Source: an uncultured Lachnospiraceae bacterium
GTDB lineage: Bacteria > Bacillota > Clostridia > Lachnospirales > Lachnospiraceae
NCBI GenBank assembly: GCA_951800685.1
Contig: CATOJY010000032.1
Span: 1 to 38,464 of the forward strand
Length of the DNA stretch: 38,464 nt
Direction: 5' to 3'
Every line of letters begins with the position of its first letter. The first letter of the stretch is position 1. Below the pieces are notes generated by a model. The model saw only the letters and a program-made list of their open reading frames with translations, was not told the origin of the DNA and searched no databases. This document shows, in pieces, positions 24,684-32,429 of the stretch. The position numbers and the translations under genes were made by a program.

Positions 24684-26057
24684 TTAATCCACATAGGGCG
24701 GTTTTCTCCCATACCCGGTGAGCACCGCTACCAGCAGCATCACCAGCATACAGAGAGAATAATAGTTTACGAAAGGTACTGAGGCCGGCGCAACCGCAAA
24801 TCCCTCTCCGAACTGTGCAGACTGCTGCGCCGGGATCACACAGTGTACCGTCCAGGGCGCCAGAAAACAGAATACACAACCTGTACAGTCTAACAGATTC
24901 GCCCGGCGGTATCGGTTCACTCCTGCCTTTTCCCCAAGCTCATTGACCAGATCGCCCAGTGCCACGATAGCCACAGAAATCACACCCGTTATCATACTTA
25001 ATATACCGACAGACAAAATAATCGTGGCCTCTGTGCCACGTTCCTTTTTCGCAAAACGCTCTAAAAGGCCTCTCACATCCTCAAACAGTCCGCTGCACTC
25101 CATCACACCCAAAAGTGAAAATACCGCAATCAGCATAGCCACTGTACCTGCCGTTCCTGTGATCGCCTCTATGACTGCTCCAGACACTGAAAATCCGCCG
25201 GGAAACGAGATGAGCGCATCCATCGTATAGACACCGGAAAGCAGACCGGCACCCATTCCTGCCAAAATCCCCCAGGACAGAGCCGTAATCAGATGTTTCC
25301 GCATCATACACAGGACGATGACGACAACCGGAATCACCAGCATGACCAGACTCACCGGCTTCCCTTCTCCGCCTACCGACTCAATCGCTGCGCTTCCATC
25401 TGTCGTTCTGGAAAACAGCAGAAACAGTATAAGCGCCCCTGCTGCCGCTGGCAGACTGTACCGCATCCTGGTCTTTACCACGGTGCCAAGATCTGCATGC
25501 TGCGTCGCGGAAGAAGCAATGGTGGTATCTGAAATCGGCCCCAGATTGTCGCCGAAGGCCGCACCTGATACGATGGCCCCAATCATAGATTCCGGCGCAG
25601 CCCCGGCCATCACCCCTACCGGAAACAGAATCGGAATCACCACAAAATAAGTACCTACAGACGTTCCCGTGGCAAAGGCCAACAAGCAGGTCATGAGGAA
25701 AGTCGCCGCCACAAAAAGCTTTCCTGTAAAGCCAGCCGCCACCACATAAGCCGCTATCGTCTGCACAGCCCCACTGGCGGAGATCAGTTTACCCGAAATT
25801 GCCGCCAGTATCACTGCCAATACGATCACGGCAAACATTGGCTTGCTCAGGCCATAGACCAGCGCCTCTCCGTATGCTTTTTCCTCTTTCGTAAAAATAA
25901 CACCCGTTATAACCGCTGCAAAAAAAGCTAACACATAACCGTTCACATTGGACTGGCTAAATGCTGCCCATCCGATCATCACTGCCGCAACCAGAAGCGG
26001 CGCCAGCTTTCCCACTCTCCCAAAACGAAATTCTATCCTTTTCACCTTCTGTTCCAT
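24684..26057 (-). CDS. nhaC: NhaC-family Na+/H+ antiporter
   Basis: A 457-residue membrane protein with about eleven hydrophobic segments and NhaC-family features such as ATGTSVGTYFVVIPILFPVG and GAAFGDNLGPISDTTIASSA. AAGGAGC lies seven bases before the ATG. Members exchange protons for sodium or take part in symport of small metabolites. It is the first gene of a minus-strand run with the class D lipoprotein 56 bases later. The functional link between the two is not obvious. Confidence 0.9.
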   Translation of the reverse strand: MEQKVKRIEFRFGRVGKLAPLLVAAVMIGWAAFSQSNVNGYVLAFFAAVITGVIFTKEEKAYGEALVYGLSKPMFAVIVLAVILAAISGKLISASGAVQTIAAYVVAAGFTGKLFVAATFLMTCLLAFATGTSVGTYFVVIPILFPVGVMAGAAPESMIGAIVSGAAFGDNLGPISDTTIASSATQHADLGTVVKTRMRYSLPAAAGALILFLLFSRTTDGSAAIESVGGEGKPVSLVMLVIPVVVIVLCMMRKHLITALSWGILAGMGAGLLSGVYTMDALISFPGGFSVSGAVIEAITGTAGTVAMLIAVFSLLGVMECSGLFEDVRGLLERFAKKERGTEATIILSVGILSMITGVISVAIVALGDLVNELGEKAGVNRYRRANLLDCTGCVFCFLAPWTVHCVIPAQQSAQFGEGFAVAPASVPFVNYYSLCMLVMLLVAVLTGYGRKPPYVD

Positions 26058-26302
26058 CTCTATGCTCCTTCATACAATCCTATAGAAATTTATGCTGCGC
26101 ACACAGTATAACATTATCAGAATAAAAAATCTATAGGTTGAAAGGGCGGCAAAAAGCGGAAAGATAATGGCTGCCAGCCAATTTAGAACTGCATTCTTTA
26201 GAACTCTATAAGTTTACAAATGAATATTACACACATGGCGGTCTCCTCTTATATACCGCCCCTGCTGATTGCTGAGGGTCATCTGGAGGTCTGTTTTTTG
26301 GC
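26058..26302. other. Upstream region of the antiporter gene
   Basis: No gene is seen. A minus-strand TATACT about 55 bases before the NhaC ATG is a possible -10 with a weak -35. Two direct copies of TTTAGAACT lie at 26182-26190 and 26197-26205, 15 bases apart. Confidence 0.3.
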
Positions 26303-26329
26303 AAAAAAAGGGGGCAGCACACGCCGCCC
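26303..26329 (-). terminator. Terminator after the chimeric pseudogene
   Basis: On the minus strand GGGCGGC-GTGT-GCTGCCC (one G-T pair) is followed by two C and seven U. It lies 16 bases after the stop of the membrane-protein remnant and is still well formed, so it probably belonged to the lost gene. Confidence 0.75.
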
Positions 26330-26344
26330 GCCGATCCCATACGG

Positions 26345-26795
26345 TTATTCTATTGCCCGCATTTGTTCAATCAGGGACTGTTTTTTCTTTCTGCGAATTA
26401 TCCAGGCAGACAAGACCAGTTCCATTCCGAACAGCACCAGAATGAACAGCCCCATTTCCAAAACAGGGAATTTGTAAGGTACTACATTTCCTGCAAAAGC
26501 ACCTAAGCTCATTTTTCTGCAAGCAAAGATGGAAATTGGAAGTCCAACGATCAGCGTTGCCATTGTTGCAAAAAACGCATAGCCCCTCGCAGATGTTCAT
26601 TTTGTCCATGGTAATTCCGATCAGTATGGAAATGATACTTTTGGTTACTGAATATATATGAATTCTACTATTGGCGGTACATTCATTAAAATAATTTTCG
26701 TATACTTTCTCACCATCTTTGCATACAACGATGCCTGTAATATTTCCATAATCACGCATTACTACCTTTTCAAACGTTTCTTGTTCTTGAATCAT
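26345..26795 (-). pseudogene. Chimeric remnant: serine hydrolase start joined to a membrane-protein end
   Basis: The 5' part (26795 to about 26600) has a good AAAGGAG site and encodes the start of a class C beta-lactamase-like serine hydrolase: GIVVCKDGEKVYENYF and the SxxK box IYSVTKSIISILIG. After MDKMNIC the hydrolase sequence stops. A different frame then reads a membrane-protein C-terminus with two hydrophobic segments ending RRKKKQSLIEQMRAIE, which resembles the end of an FtsX-type ABC permease. A deletion that removed the middle of two neighbouring genes explains this best. The identity of the second part is tentative. Confidence 0.65.
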
Positions 26796-27009
26796 ATAAT
26801 TTTTCTCCTTTAAGTGCTCTAAGGATATCCTTAGATAAAGGATAAATCCATTAAAAATCATTTTCAAGACATATTTTATAACAATATTACAACCTAATAT
26901 CTTCTCAAATAAATCAACTGGGAAACCCATCGTCCTCTGCCCCAGGAGCCATCCCTCGGTGGCTACTTTTGCCAGCTGTAGCAAAATGTTCTTTTGTACT
27001 TTATTTCTT
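26796..27009. other. Intergenic DNA, no gene recognised
   Basis: Mostly A+T-rich. A short inverted repeat AGCCA/TGGCT lies near 26945-26965 in a locally G+C-rich patch. No riboswitch or known RNA motif could be matched to it. Confidence 0.3.
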
Positions 27010-27198
27010 TTATAACCTCATACTCCGTTTTTTTATTATCATTTTCCAAGCAAAATCGTAAGTCTCCATATCTGATAACTGAGTATTTATTGCGCCATCA
27101 AGATCAAAAGATCCTCTTAATTTCAATATGCCATCCAAAAGCACTGTTTTACTTAAACCAAAAATAATGCATTGGCATTTTCTTTTTCCGTTATGCAT
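27010..27198 (-). pseudogene. Short unidentified reading frame, probably a remnant
   Basis: A 62-codon open frame (start MHNGKRKCQC, end IIKKRSMRL) without a ribosome binding site. It has a protein-like middle (GSFDLDGAINTQLSDMETYDFA) but matches no family I recognise. It follows another remnant on the same strand, so it may be part of the same decayed gene. Confidence 0.25.
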
Positions 27199-27215
27199 TA
27201 AAAGTATACTTATTT

Positions 27216-27380
27216 TCAGTCTTCTTCCGTTGACCAGAAATCATCCAGACTCAATTGCGGACAAGAATTTACATCTACGCCATGATGCTCCGGAAAAGCA
27301 ATTTTGTATTAGGTATCATCCTGAACGAACCAATGGCCTACATGCAACGTTCTGTTAAAGTTCCATTTTGCAGCTATTGA
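27216..27380 (-). pseudogene. Decayed coding remnant directly after the HAD phosphatase gene
   Basis: After the HAD stop the same frame stays protein-like for about 50 codons (LHVGHWFVQDD, then IAFPEHHGVDVNS and SLDDFWSTEED), interrupted by TAA at 27309-27311 and ended by TGA at 27216. No start codon or ribosome binding site precedes it. The family is not recognised. It looks like the tail of a lost gene or of a longer fused protein. Confidence 0.35.
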
Positions 27381-28202
27381 TCAGAAGCCGAGATAGTCAT
27401 TCAACGCATGCGCCACTCCGGCTTCATTATTCGTCATAGTAACAAAATCAGCTTTTTCTTTCAGTATCTGTATTGCATTTCCCATTGCGATTCCAATACC
27501 TGCTGTTTCAATCATGGGAATATCCAACTCATGATCCCCTATTGCAGCTACATTTTCTGTGCTGATATTCAAAATATCGCATAAAGATACAATTGCTTTT
27601 CCTTTGTTTACATTTCCCGGAAATATTTCGAGATAATTTCCGCTCGATCTTGCAACATCAAATGCTCTGTTTTTCCACCGCTTCAATTCTGTCTGTATTT
27701 CGTCTATCTTCTCCTCGTTTGCCGCTGCCAGAAATTTGTTGGGACTTATGCCGGCTTTGTCCCAGTTTTCAGCCAGTTCATACAGATTCACAACATTCGG
27801 CCGGTATTTTATAATGCCGGATTCCTTTTCCACAAAACTGTCTGTTCGGGTTACATACCAATTATATCCCTGATAAACCCATAATGGAACATGATGCTTT
27901 TGATCTATACTTGTATACAGCTGTCTCATAATTTGAGTTGACATAACCTCTTCCTTCACACATGCCCCATCCACAATGATAAAGGTACCGGCGTTGCATA
28001 TTTTTATGCAGTCTGTCTCAAGCTGTTCTTCGACCTGCCGCACTGCACAAGGCATTCTTCCGGAGACAAGTGCAATTTTTCTACCCTTCTCATACTGTCT
28101 TTTCACTGCCCGTTTCACCTCCGGCAGCACTTCTTTTACATCATTTAAAAGTGTTCCGTCAATATCAATACAGATCAATTTGCAATGAATGTCATCTCTC
28201 AC
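27381..28202 (-). CDS. Cof-type HAD family hydrolase
   Basis: A 273-residue HAD phosphatase of the Cof/IIB type. Motif I is ICIDIDGTLLND (nucleophile D13, acid D15), motif II SGR, motif III a lysine before KAIVSLCDILN, and motif IV GDHELDIPMIETAGIGIAMGNA. Such enzymes dephosphorylate sugar phosphates or similar metabolites in the cytoplasm. I prefer the GTG start at 28202 because the upstream ATG at 28256 sits inside a strong hairpin and lacks a site; AAGGAA lies upstream of the GTG at a rather long distance. It ends the sugar transport operon, so its substrate may be a phosphorylated form of the transported sugar. Confidence 0.85.
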   Translation of the reverse strand: MRDDIHCKLICIDIDGTLLNDVKEVLPEVKRAVKRQYEKGRKIALVSGRMPCAVRQVEEQLETDCIKICNAGTFIIVDGACVKEEVMSTQIMRQLYTSIDQKHHVPLWVYQGYNWYVTRTDSFVEKESGIIKYRPNVVNLYELAENWDKAGISPNKFLAAANEEKIDEIQTELKRWKNRAFDVARSSGNYLEIFPGNVNKGKAIVSLCDILNISTENVAAIGDHELDIPMIETAGIGIAMGNAIQILKEKADFVTMTNNEAGVAHALNDYLGF

Positions 28203-28235
28203 TTTTTGATCCCGTTCCTTTTTATATATAATTTT

Positions 28236-28265
28236 GTACCGGACCTGGAAAACCATGTCCGGTAC
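28236..28265 (-). promoter_or_regulatory. Intercistronic hairpin between chvE and the HAD gene
   Basis: GTACCGGAC and GTCCGGTAC (28236-28244 and 28257-28265) form a 9-bp perfect stem, extended inside by TGG/CCA around a TTTT loop. On the minus strand it is not followed by a U run, so full termination is doubtful. It more likely protects the abundant binding-protein mRNA or lowers expression of the HAD gene. Confidence 0.55.
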
Positions 28266-28296
28266 ATTTTCAGTACATAATGAATCAAAAGAAAGA

Positions 28297-29475
28297 TTAA
28301 TCTGTCAGCAGAGCCATTCTGTCAGGATCGTCTGCAAACACTTCTTTTGCATTATCCTTTGTCACAACGACAGGTGGCAGTTCGTAAATAGGAACATCAA
28401 TTACGCCGTTGTCTGCTGTCACATCGGTTTCCGGCATCCCGTTACCGCTTAACAGGCTGTCAATAATAGAAACTGTCTCCGCAACAAGCGCATTGGTTGG
28501 TTTCGCAACTGTGGAGTACTGTCTGCCGGACCATACCCACTCAACAGATTCATTTTCTGCATCCAGTCCTGATACTACAGGGATCGGCTGTCCCGCATTC
28601 TCACAGGATGTAATGATTGCACGGGCAATACCGTCGTTCGGTGAAAGAACACCGTCAATCTCGATATCTGAATAGTTACCCGCAAGAATGGCATCCATAC
28701 GCGACTGTGCCTTAGAGTTATCCCAGTCAACTGTCGCACACTGTGTGAAATCTGTCTGCCCTGATACGACAACCAGGGTTCCGTCATCAATGAGAGGCTG
28801 AAGCACTGACATTGCGCCTGTGAAGAAATTCGGTGCATTCGGATCCGCCGGACCGCCGCCGAAAAGTTCAATGTTGTAAGGAGCCTCGCCCTTCAGTTCC
28901 TCTAACCCCTGCAGAAGCGCCTGGGCCTGTAATTCCCCTGTTTTCACACTGCCAAACTGTACTACGCCGTCAACGCCCGTGGTGTTTTCCAGCAGTCTAT
29001 CGTATCCGATCACGTATACGCCCGCATCTTTTGCCTTCTCCAGCACTGAACCGAGCTGTGAACCATCAACAGGACCGACAACGATAACCTGTGCGCCGTT
29101 CTCAATCATGGATTCGATCTGCTGCTGTTGCTGCGGAACTTTCTGGTCAGCGGCTTGAATGATCGTTTCATAACCCGCAGCCTCAAGTTGTTCTTTAAAC
29201 ATCACTTCCGCCTCTGCCCAGTTCTGTGTTCCAAGCCACGGAAGCGCCACACCGACAATGCCGCCTGCGGACGTAGTCCCAGCCGCCTCTTCATTTTCTG
29301 CCGGTTCTGCCGGTTCATTCTCCGTACCTTCGGTTTCGTCAGTCTCCTCCACAACTTCAGATGTGTCAGACGGCTGCGCAGTCTCGCCCGTTCCCCTGCC
29401 TCCGCCGCATCCTGTCAGCATAGTGGCTGCGAGAGCTGCCGTCATCAAAAGTGACAATGCTTTTTTTGCTTTCAT
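28297..29475 (-). CDS. chvE: Multiple-monosaccharide ABC transporter substrate-binding lipoprotein, ChvE type
   Basis: A 392-residue type 1 periplasmic-binding protein. The signal peptide ends in the lipobox MLTGC, followed by a Glu/Thr/Pro-rich linker (about residues 25-70). The binding domain starts at GIVGVALPWLGTQNW and has the ChvE/XylF-like segments QQQIESMIENGAQVIVVGP and DGVLSPNDGIARAI. ChvE-type proteins bind several aldoses such as galactose, arabinose, xylose and glucose. A good site (GGAGG) precedes the ATG. It follows the GguB permease by 43 bases and completes a full GguA-GguB-ChvE transporter. Confidence 0.9.
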   Translation of the reverse strand: MKAKKALSLLMTAALAATMLTGCGGGRGTGETAQPSDTSEVVEETDETEGTENEPAEPAENEEAAGTTSAGGIVGVALPWLGTQNWAEAEVMFKEQLEAAGYETIIQAADQKVPQQQQQIESMIENGAQVIVVGPVDGSQLGSVLEKAKDAGVYVIGYDRLLENTTGVDGVVQFGSVKTGELQAQALLQGLEELKGEAPYNIELFGGGPADPNAPNFFTGAMSVLQPLIDDGTLVVVSGQTDFTQCATVDWDNSKAQSRMDAILAGNYSDIEIDGVLSPNDGIARAIITSCENAGQPIPVVSGLDAENESVEWVWSGRQYSTVAKPTNALVAETVSIIDSLLSGNGMPETDVTADNGVIDVPIYELPPVVVTKDNAKEVFADDPDRMALLTD

Positions 29476-29518
29476 AATTTCATTTCCTCCTGCTTTTTTG
29501 TTTTTGAATTACAGAATT

Positions 29519-30691
29519 TTACCCTCTGTTTTTCTTGTTATATACATCAAAGGCTACAGCTGCTAAAAGCACAAAGCCTTTTATAACCTGCGTTTTGTCT
29601 GCCCCGACGCCCATAAGCATAAGCCCATTGTTCAAAACTGCCATCACCAGGCCACCGACCATCGTTGCAATGACAGTTCCGACACCGCCTGATACAGCCG
29701 CACCGCCGATGAATACGGATGCGATGGCATCCATCTCCCATGAAGTTCCGTCCGCCGGTCCCGCCGCTGTCGAGCGCCCTACAAACAATATGCCTGCCAC
29801 GGCTGCCAAAACTGACATGTTAAGCATTGTGAGAAAATACGTTCTTTTTACATTTACGCCGGAAAGTTCTGCTGCCGACTTATTTCCTCCTACTGCATAG
29901 ACATGACGTCCGAAGGATGTTCTTTCCGTGATCAGATAATACAGGATGATCAGTATCACAAGAATCAGCCCAGGAATCGGAAAACTTGTGCCCGGCCTTC
30001 CGCTTCCGAAAAGCCATGTCGCATATCCGATCACAACCGCCACAATCCCGATGCAGACTGCAAACGGCCAAAACGCCTCTTTCTTTCCGGTAACATCCCC
30101 CGAATGGGTAAACTTCCTCATCTGGGCGATTATGTACACAACTATTGCAATCATTCCAAGCAATAAAGTTGAGTTATTCATCCCGGTAAAAGCAGGTCCC
30201 CATTCAGGAAGATAACCGGAACCAAACCATTTCAGCTCTGAGGGAACAGGAACTGAAATTGAGTTTGATATCCAAATAACACCGCCTCTGAATATCATCA
30301 TACCGCCAAGCGTTGTGATGAATCCCGGAATGCCAAACCTCGATAAGAAAAATCCCTGCCATGCCCCGGCTATCATGCCGATTACCAATGCAACCAAAAT
30401 TGCAACATACCATGGAAGGTTAAACTGGCGGGCGGTTATCGCCATTACCATGGAAGCAAACCCTGCAACCGAACCCACCGACAGATCGATCTGTCCGATT
30501 ACAATTACCATGAGCATTCCTAAAGCCAAAACCAATACATAAGCATTTCCTGATATTAAATTTTGAAAGTTCGAGGAAGTAACCATCTTACCTCCCGATA
30601 CAATATTGAAAATTATAATGAGCGCCGCCAGGGCAACTACCATCGTATATTGACGAAGATCTTCGCCCAACACCTTTTTAATATATTTCAT
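29519..30691 (-). CDS. gguB: Multiple-monosaccharide ABC transporter permease, GguB type
   Basis: A 390-residue polytopic permease of the ribose/xylose (BPD_transp_2) family, with about ten hydrophobic segments. Characteristic stretches are VIGQIDLSVGSVAGF near the N-terminus and GRHVYAVGGNKSAAELSGVNV in the cytoplasmic loop that contacts the ATPase, followed by FIGGAAVSGGVGTV. A GAGGAG site precedes the ATG and the gene begins 12 bases after GguA. It forms the membrane channel for sugars delivered by the ChvE-type lipoprotein. Confidence 0.93.
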   Translation of the reverse strand: MKYIKKVLGEDLRQYTMVVALAALIIIFNIVSGGKMVTSSNFQNLISGNAYVLVLALGMLMVIVIGQIDLSVGSVAGFASMVMAITARQFNLPWYVAILVALVIGMIAGAWQGFFLSRFGIPGFITTLGGMMIFRGGVIWISNSISVPVPSELKWFGSGYLPEWGPAFTGMNNSTLLLGMIAIVVYIIAQMRKFTHSGDVTGKKEAFWPFAVCIGIVAVVIGYATWLFGSGRPGTSFPIPGLILVILIILYYLITERTSFGRHVYAVGGNKSAAELSGVNVKRTYFLTMLNMSVLAAVAGILFVGRSTAAGPADGTSWEMDAIASVFIGGAAVSGGVGTVIATMVGGLVMAVLNNGLMLMGVGADKTQVIKGFVLLAAVAFDVYNKKNRG

Positions 30692-30703
30692 TATCGTCTC
30701 CTC

Positions 30704-32233
30704 TTAAGCCGTTATGGTCATCTTCTTCATTAACATTTCCTGATTTGCCTCTTCTGCGGGAATCTCACCGGTGATCCTTCCTTCAAAAATCGTATAAATG
30801 CGATCCGCCATTCCAAGAAGTTCTGGAAGTTCGGAAGACACCAGAATAATTGCTTTTCCCTGATCCGCAAGCTCATGAATCAGTTTATAAATCTCATATT
30901 TTGCGCCGACATCAATCCCCCTTGTCGGCTCATCCAGAATGAGAATATCCGGCTCCGTAAACATCCACTTTGAAAGGACAACTTTCTGCTGATTTCCGCC
31001 CGATAAAGTATTCACGCCAACACCCACATCGCGGCACTTGATTTTCAGGGAATCTTTATATTTTTCCGAGGCTGCCCTCTCCTTGTCAAAGTCCAGAAGG
31101 CCTTTGGTTTTAATCGTATCAAGATTTGCGGAGACAATAGTTTTTCTGATCGTGTCAAGAAGATTTAATCCCAGACCCTTTCTGTCCTCCGGCACATAAG
31201 CGATCTTATTTTTAATAGCCTCCCTGACAGAATTTATCCGAACTTCCCTGCCTCTTATTTTCATTTTTCCACCTTTGAAAATCCCCATATTTTTTCCAAA
31301 CAGGGATCTCATCAGTTCTGTTCTGCCCGCCCCCATAAGACCGGCAAAACCGACAATTTCTCCGGCTCTAACATAAAATGCAGAATCCTTGCAGAGCATT
31401 TTTCCGGGAACTTTCGCGTCCTCAACACTCCAATCCGAAATCTCAAGAATAACTTCTCCTATTTTAGGCGTATGTTCAGGATACCTGTTTCCAATTTCAC
31501 GTCCCACCATAGCCCTGATAATTTTATTTTCGTCAACCCTGCCTGCCTCCACGGCATAACCATCCACAGTTTTCCCATCCCTGATCACTGTTACGTAATC
31601 GGAAACTGCCGCTATCTCATTTAACTTGTGGGAAATCATAATACAGGTAATTCCCTGTTTTTTCAGTCCAAGCATCAATTGCAGCAAATTTTCTGAATCC
31701 GATTCATTTAACGATGATGTCGGTTCATCCAGAATAAGCACTTTGACATTTTTTGACAATGCCTTTGCGATTTCAACAAGCTGCTGCTGTCCGACGCCCA
31801 GATTTTTGATGATTGTATCTGGATCAATATGTAATCCGACCTTCTCCAACAGTTCTCTTGTTCTTTTCCGTTCTTTTCCCCAATTTATGAGTCCCTTTTC
31901 CACAATTTCATTGCCCATGAAAATATTTTCCGTAACAGACAACTCTGGTATCATCGTAAGTTCCTGGTGTATGATAACGATTCCCGCGCGTTCAGAATCC
32001 TTGATGTTTTTGAATGCCATTTTTTTACCCTGAAAAACGATCTCTCCGTCATAACTGCTATATGGATAAACTCCTGACAAAACTTTCATCAAGGTGGATT
32101 TTCCCGCGCCGTTTTCACCGCATATCGCATGTATGGAAGCCTCTGAAACTTCCAGCGTCACATCAGAAAGCGCCTTAACGCCCGGAAATGTTTTGGTGAT
32201 GTTCTTCATCTGCAAAATATAACCATCACTCAT
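30704..32233 (-). CDS. gguA: Multiple-monosaccharide ABC transporter ATP-binding protein, GguA type
   Basis: A 509-residue protein with two fused nucleotide-binding domains. The first has Walker A GENGAGKST and Walker B VLILDEPTSS with a degenerate signature (GVGQQQLVEI). The second has a weaker P-loop (GLMGAGRTE), the signature LSGGNQQKVVLSKW and Walker B ILILDEPTRG. This asymmetry is normal for RbsA/MglA/XylG-type sugar ATPases. TAAGGAG precedes the ATG. It is the first gene of the transporter part and has its own candidate promoter at 32295-32323. Confidence 0.94.
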   Translation of the reverse strand: MSDGYILQMKNITKTFPGVKALSDVTLEVSEASIHAICGENGAGKSTLMKVLSGVYPYSSYDGEIVFQGKKMAFKNIKDSERAGIVIIHQELTMIPELSVTENIFMGNEIVEKGLINWGKERKRTRELLEKVGLHIDPDTIIKNLGVGQQQLVEIAKALSKNVKVLILDEPTSSLNESDSENLLQLMLGLKKQGITCIMISHKLNEIAAVSDYVTVIRDGKTVDGYAVEAGRVDENKIIRAMVGREIGNRYPEHTPKIGEVILEISDWSVEDAKVPGKMLCKDSAFYVRAGEIVGFAGLMGAGRTELMRSLFGKNMGIFKGGKMKIRGREVRINSVREAIKNKIAYVPEDRKGLGLNLLDTIRKTIVSANLDTIKTKGLLDFDKERAASEKYKDSLKIKCRDVGVGVNTLSGGNQQKVVLSKWMFTEPDILILDEPTRGIDVGAKYEIYKLIHELADQGKAIILVSSELPELLGMADRIYTIFEGRITGEIPAEEANQEMLMKKMTITA

Positions 32234-32294
32234 CCAACTCCTTACCTCCTCTCCCGTAATATTCGTTTTGCTTTCGCAATCCTTAACTATATTT

Positions 32295-32323
32295 ATTGTA
32301 AAAAAACTGCCATGTTTTGCCTA
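32295..32323 (-). promoter_or_regulatory. Candidate promoter of gguA-gguB-chvE
   Basis: On the minus strand TAGGCA (32323-32318), 17 bases, then TACAAT (32300-32295; five of six to consensus). The weak -35 is typical of activator-dependent promoters. It lies about 60 bases before the gguA start and directly beside the dyad at 32325-32360. Confidence 0.55.
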
Positions 32324-32324
32324 T

Positions 32325-32360
32325 TGCCGGATGTCATATCGTTTATAGTGACATTCGGCA
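32325..32360. promoter_or_regulatory. Dyad: candidate response-regulator binding site upstream of gguA
   Basis: TGCCGGATGTCA (32325-32336) and TGACATTCGGCA (32349-32360) are inverted repeats with one imperfect pair, 12 bases apart, and the inner TATxxxxxxATA bases extend the symmetry. The centre is about 55 bases upstream of the expected transcription start. Two further ATGTC/GACAT arms lie at 32386-32402. The NarL-type regulator encoded upstream is the obvious candidate ligand (inference). Confidence 0.55.
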
Positions 32361-32363
32361 TAT

Positions 32364-32422
32364 AAAAAAACGGTCCATATATGACAAATGTCACCGACAT
32401 TTTTATCATTTACAAACCGTTT
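32364..32422 (-). terminator. Terminator or attenuator between the sensor genes and gguA
   Basis: A nested hairpin on the minus strand: outer stem AAACGGT/ACCGTTT (32422-32416 with 32374-32368), inner stem AAATGTC-GGT-GACATTT (32402-32386), followed by seven U (32370-32364). It lies eight bases after the binding-protein stop. The outer loop is large, so efficiency is uncertain. It would make the transporter partly independent of the sensor operon. Confidence 0.5.
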
Positions 32423-32429
32423 AAAATAT

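Noticed and set aside
24628..24879. 84-residue N-terminal extension of the class D beta-lactamase-like protein
   Set aside because: It would overlap the NhaC coding end and precede a complete lipoprotein signal peptide; a normal start with a ribosome binding site exists at 24627.
26930..26990. G+C-rich patch with a short stem, considered as a riboswitch core
   Set aside because: The conserved core bases of cobalamin, guanidine or fluoride riboswitches were not present, and no intact gene follows it.
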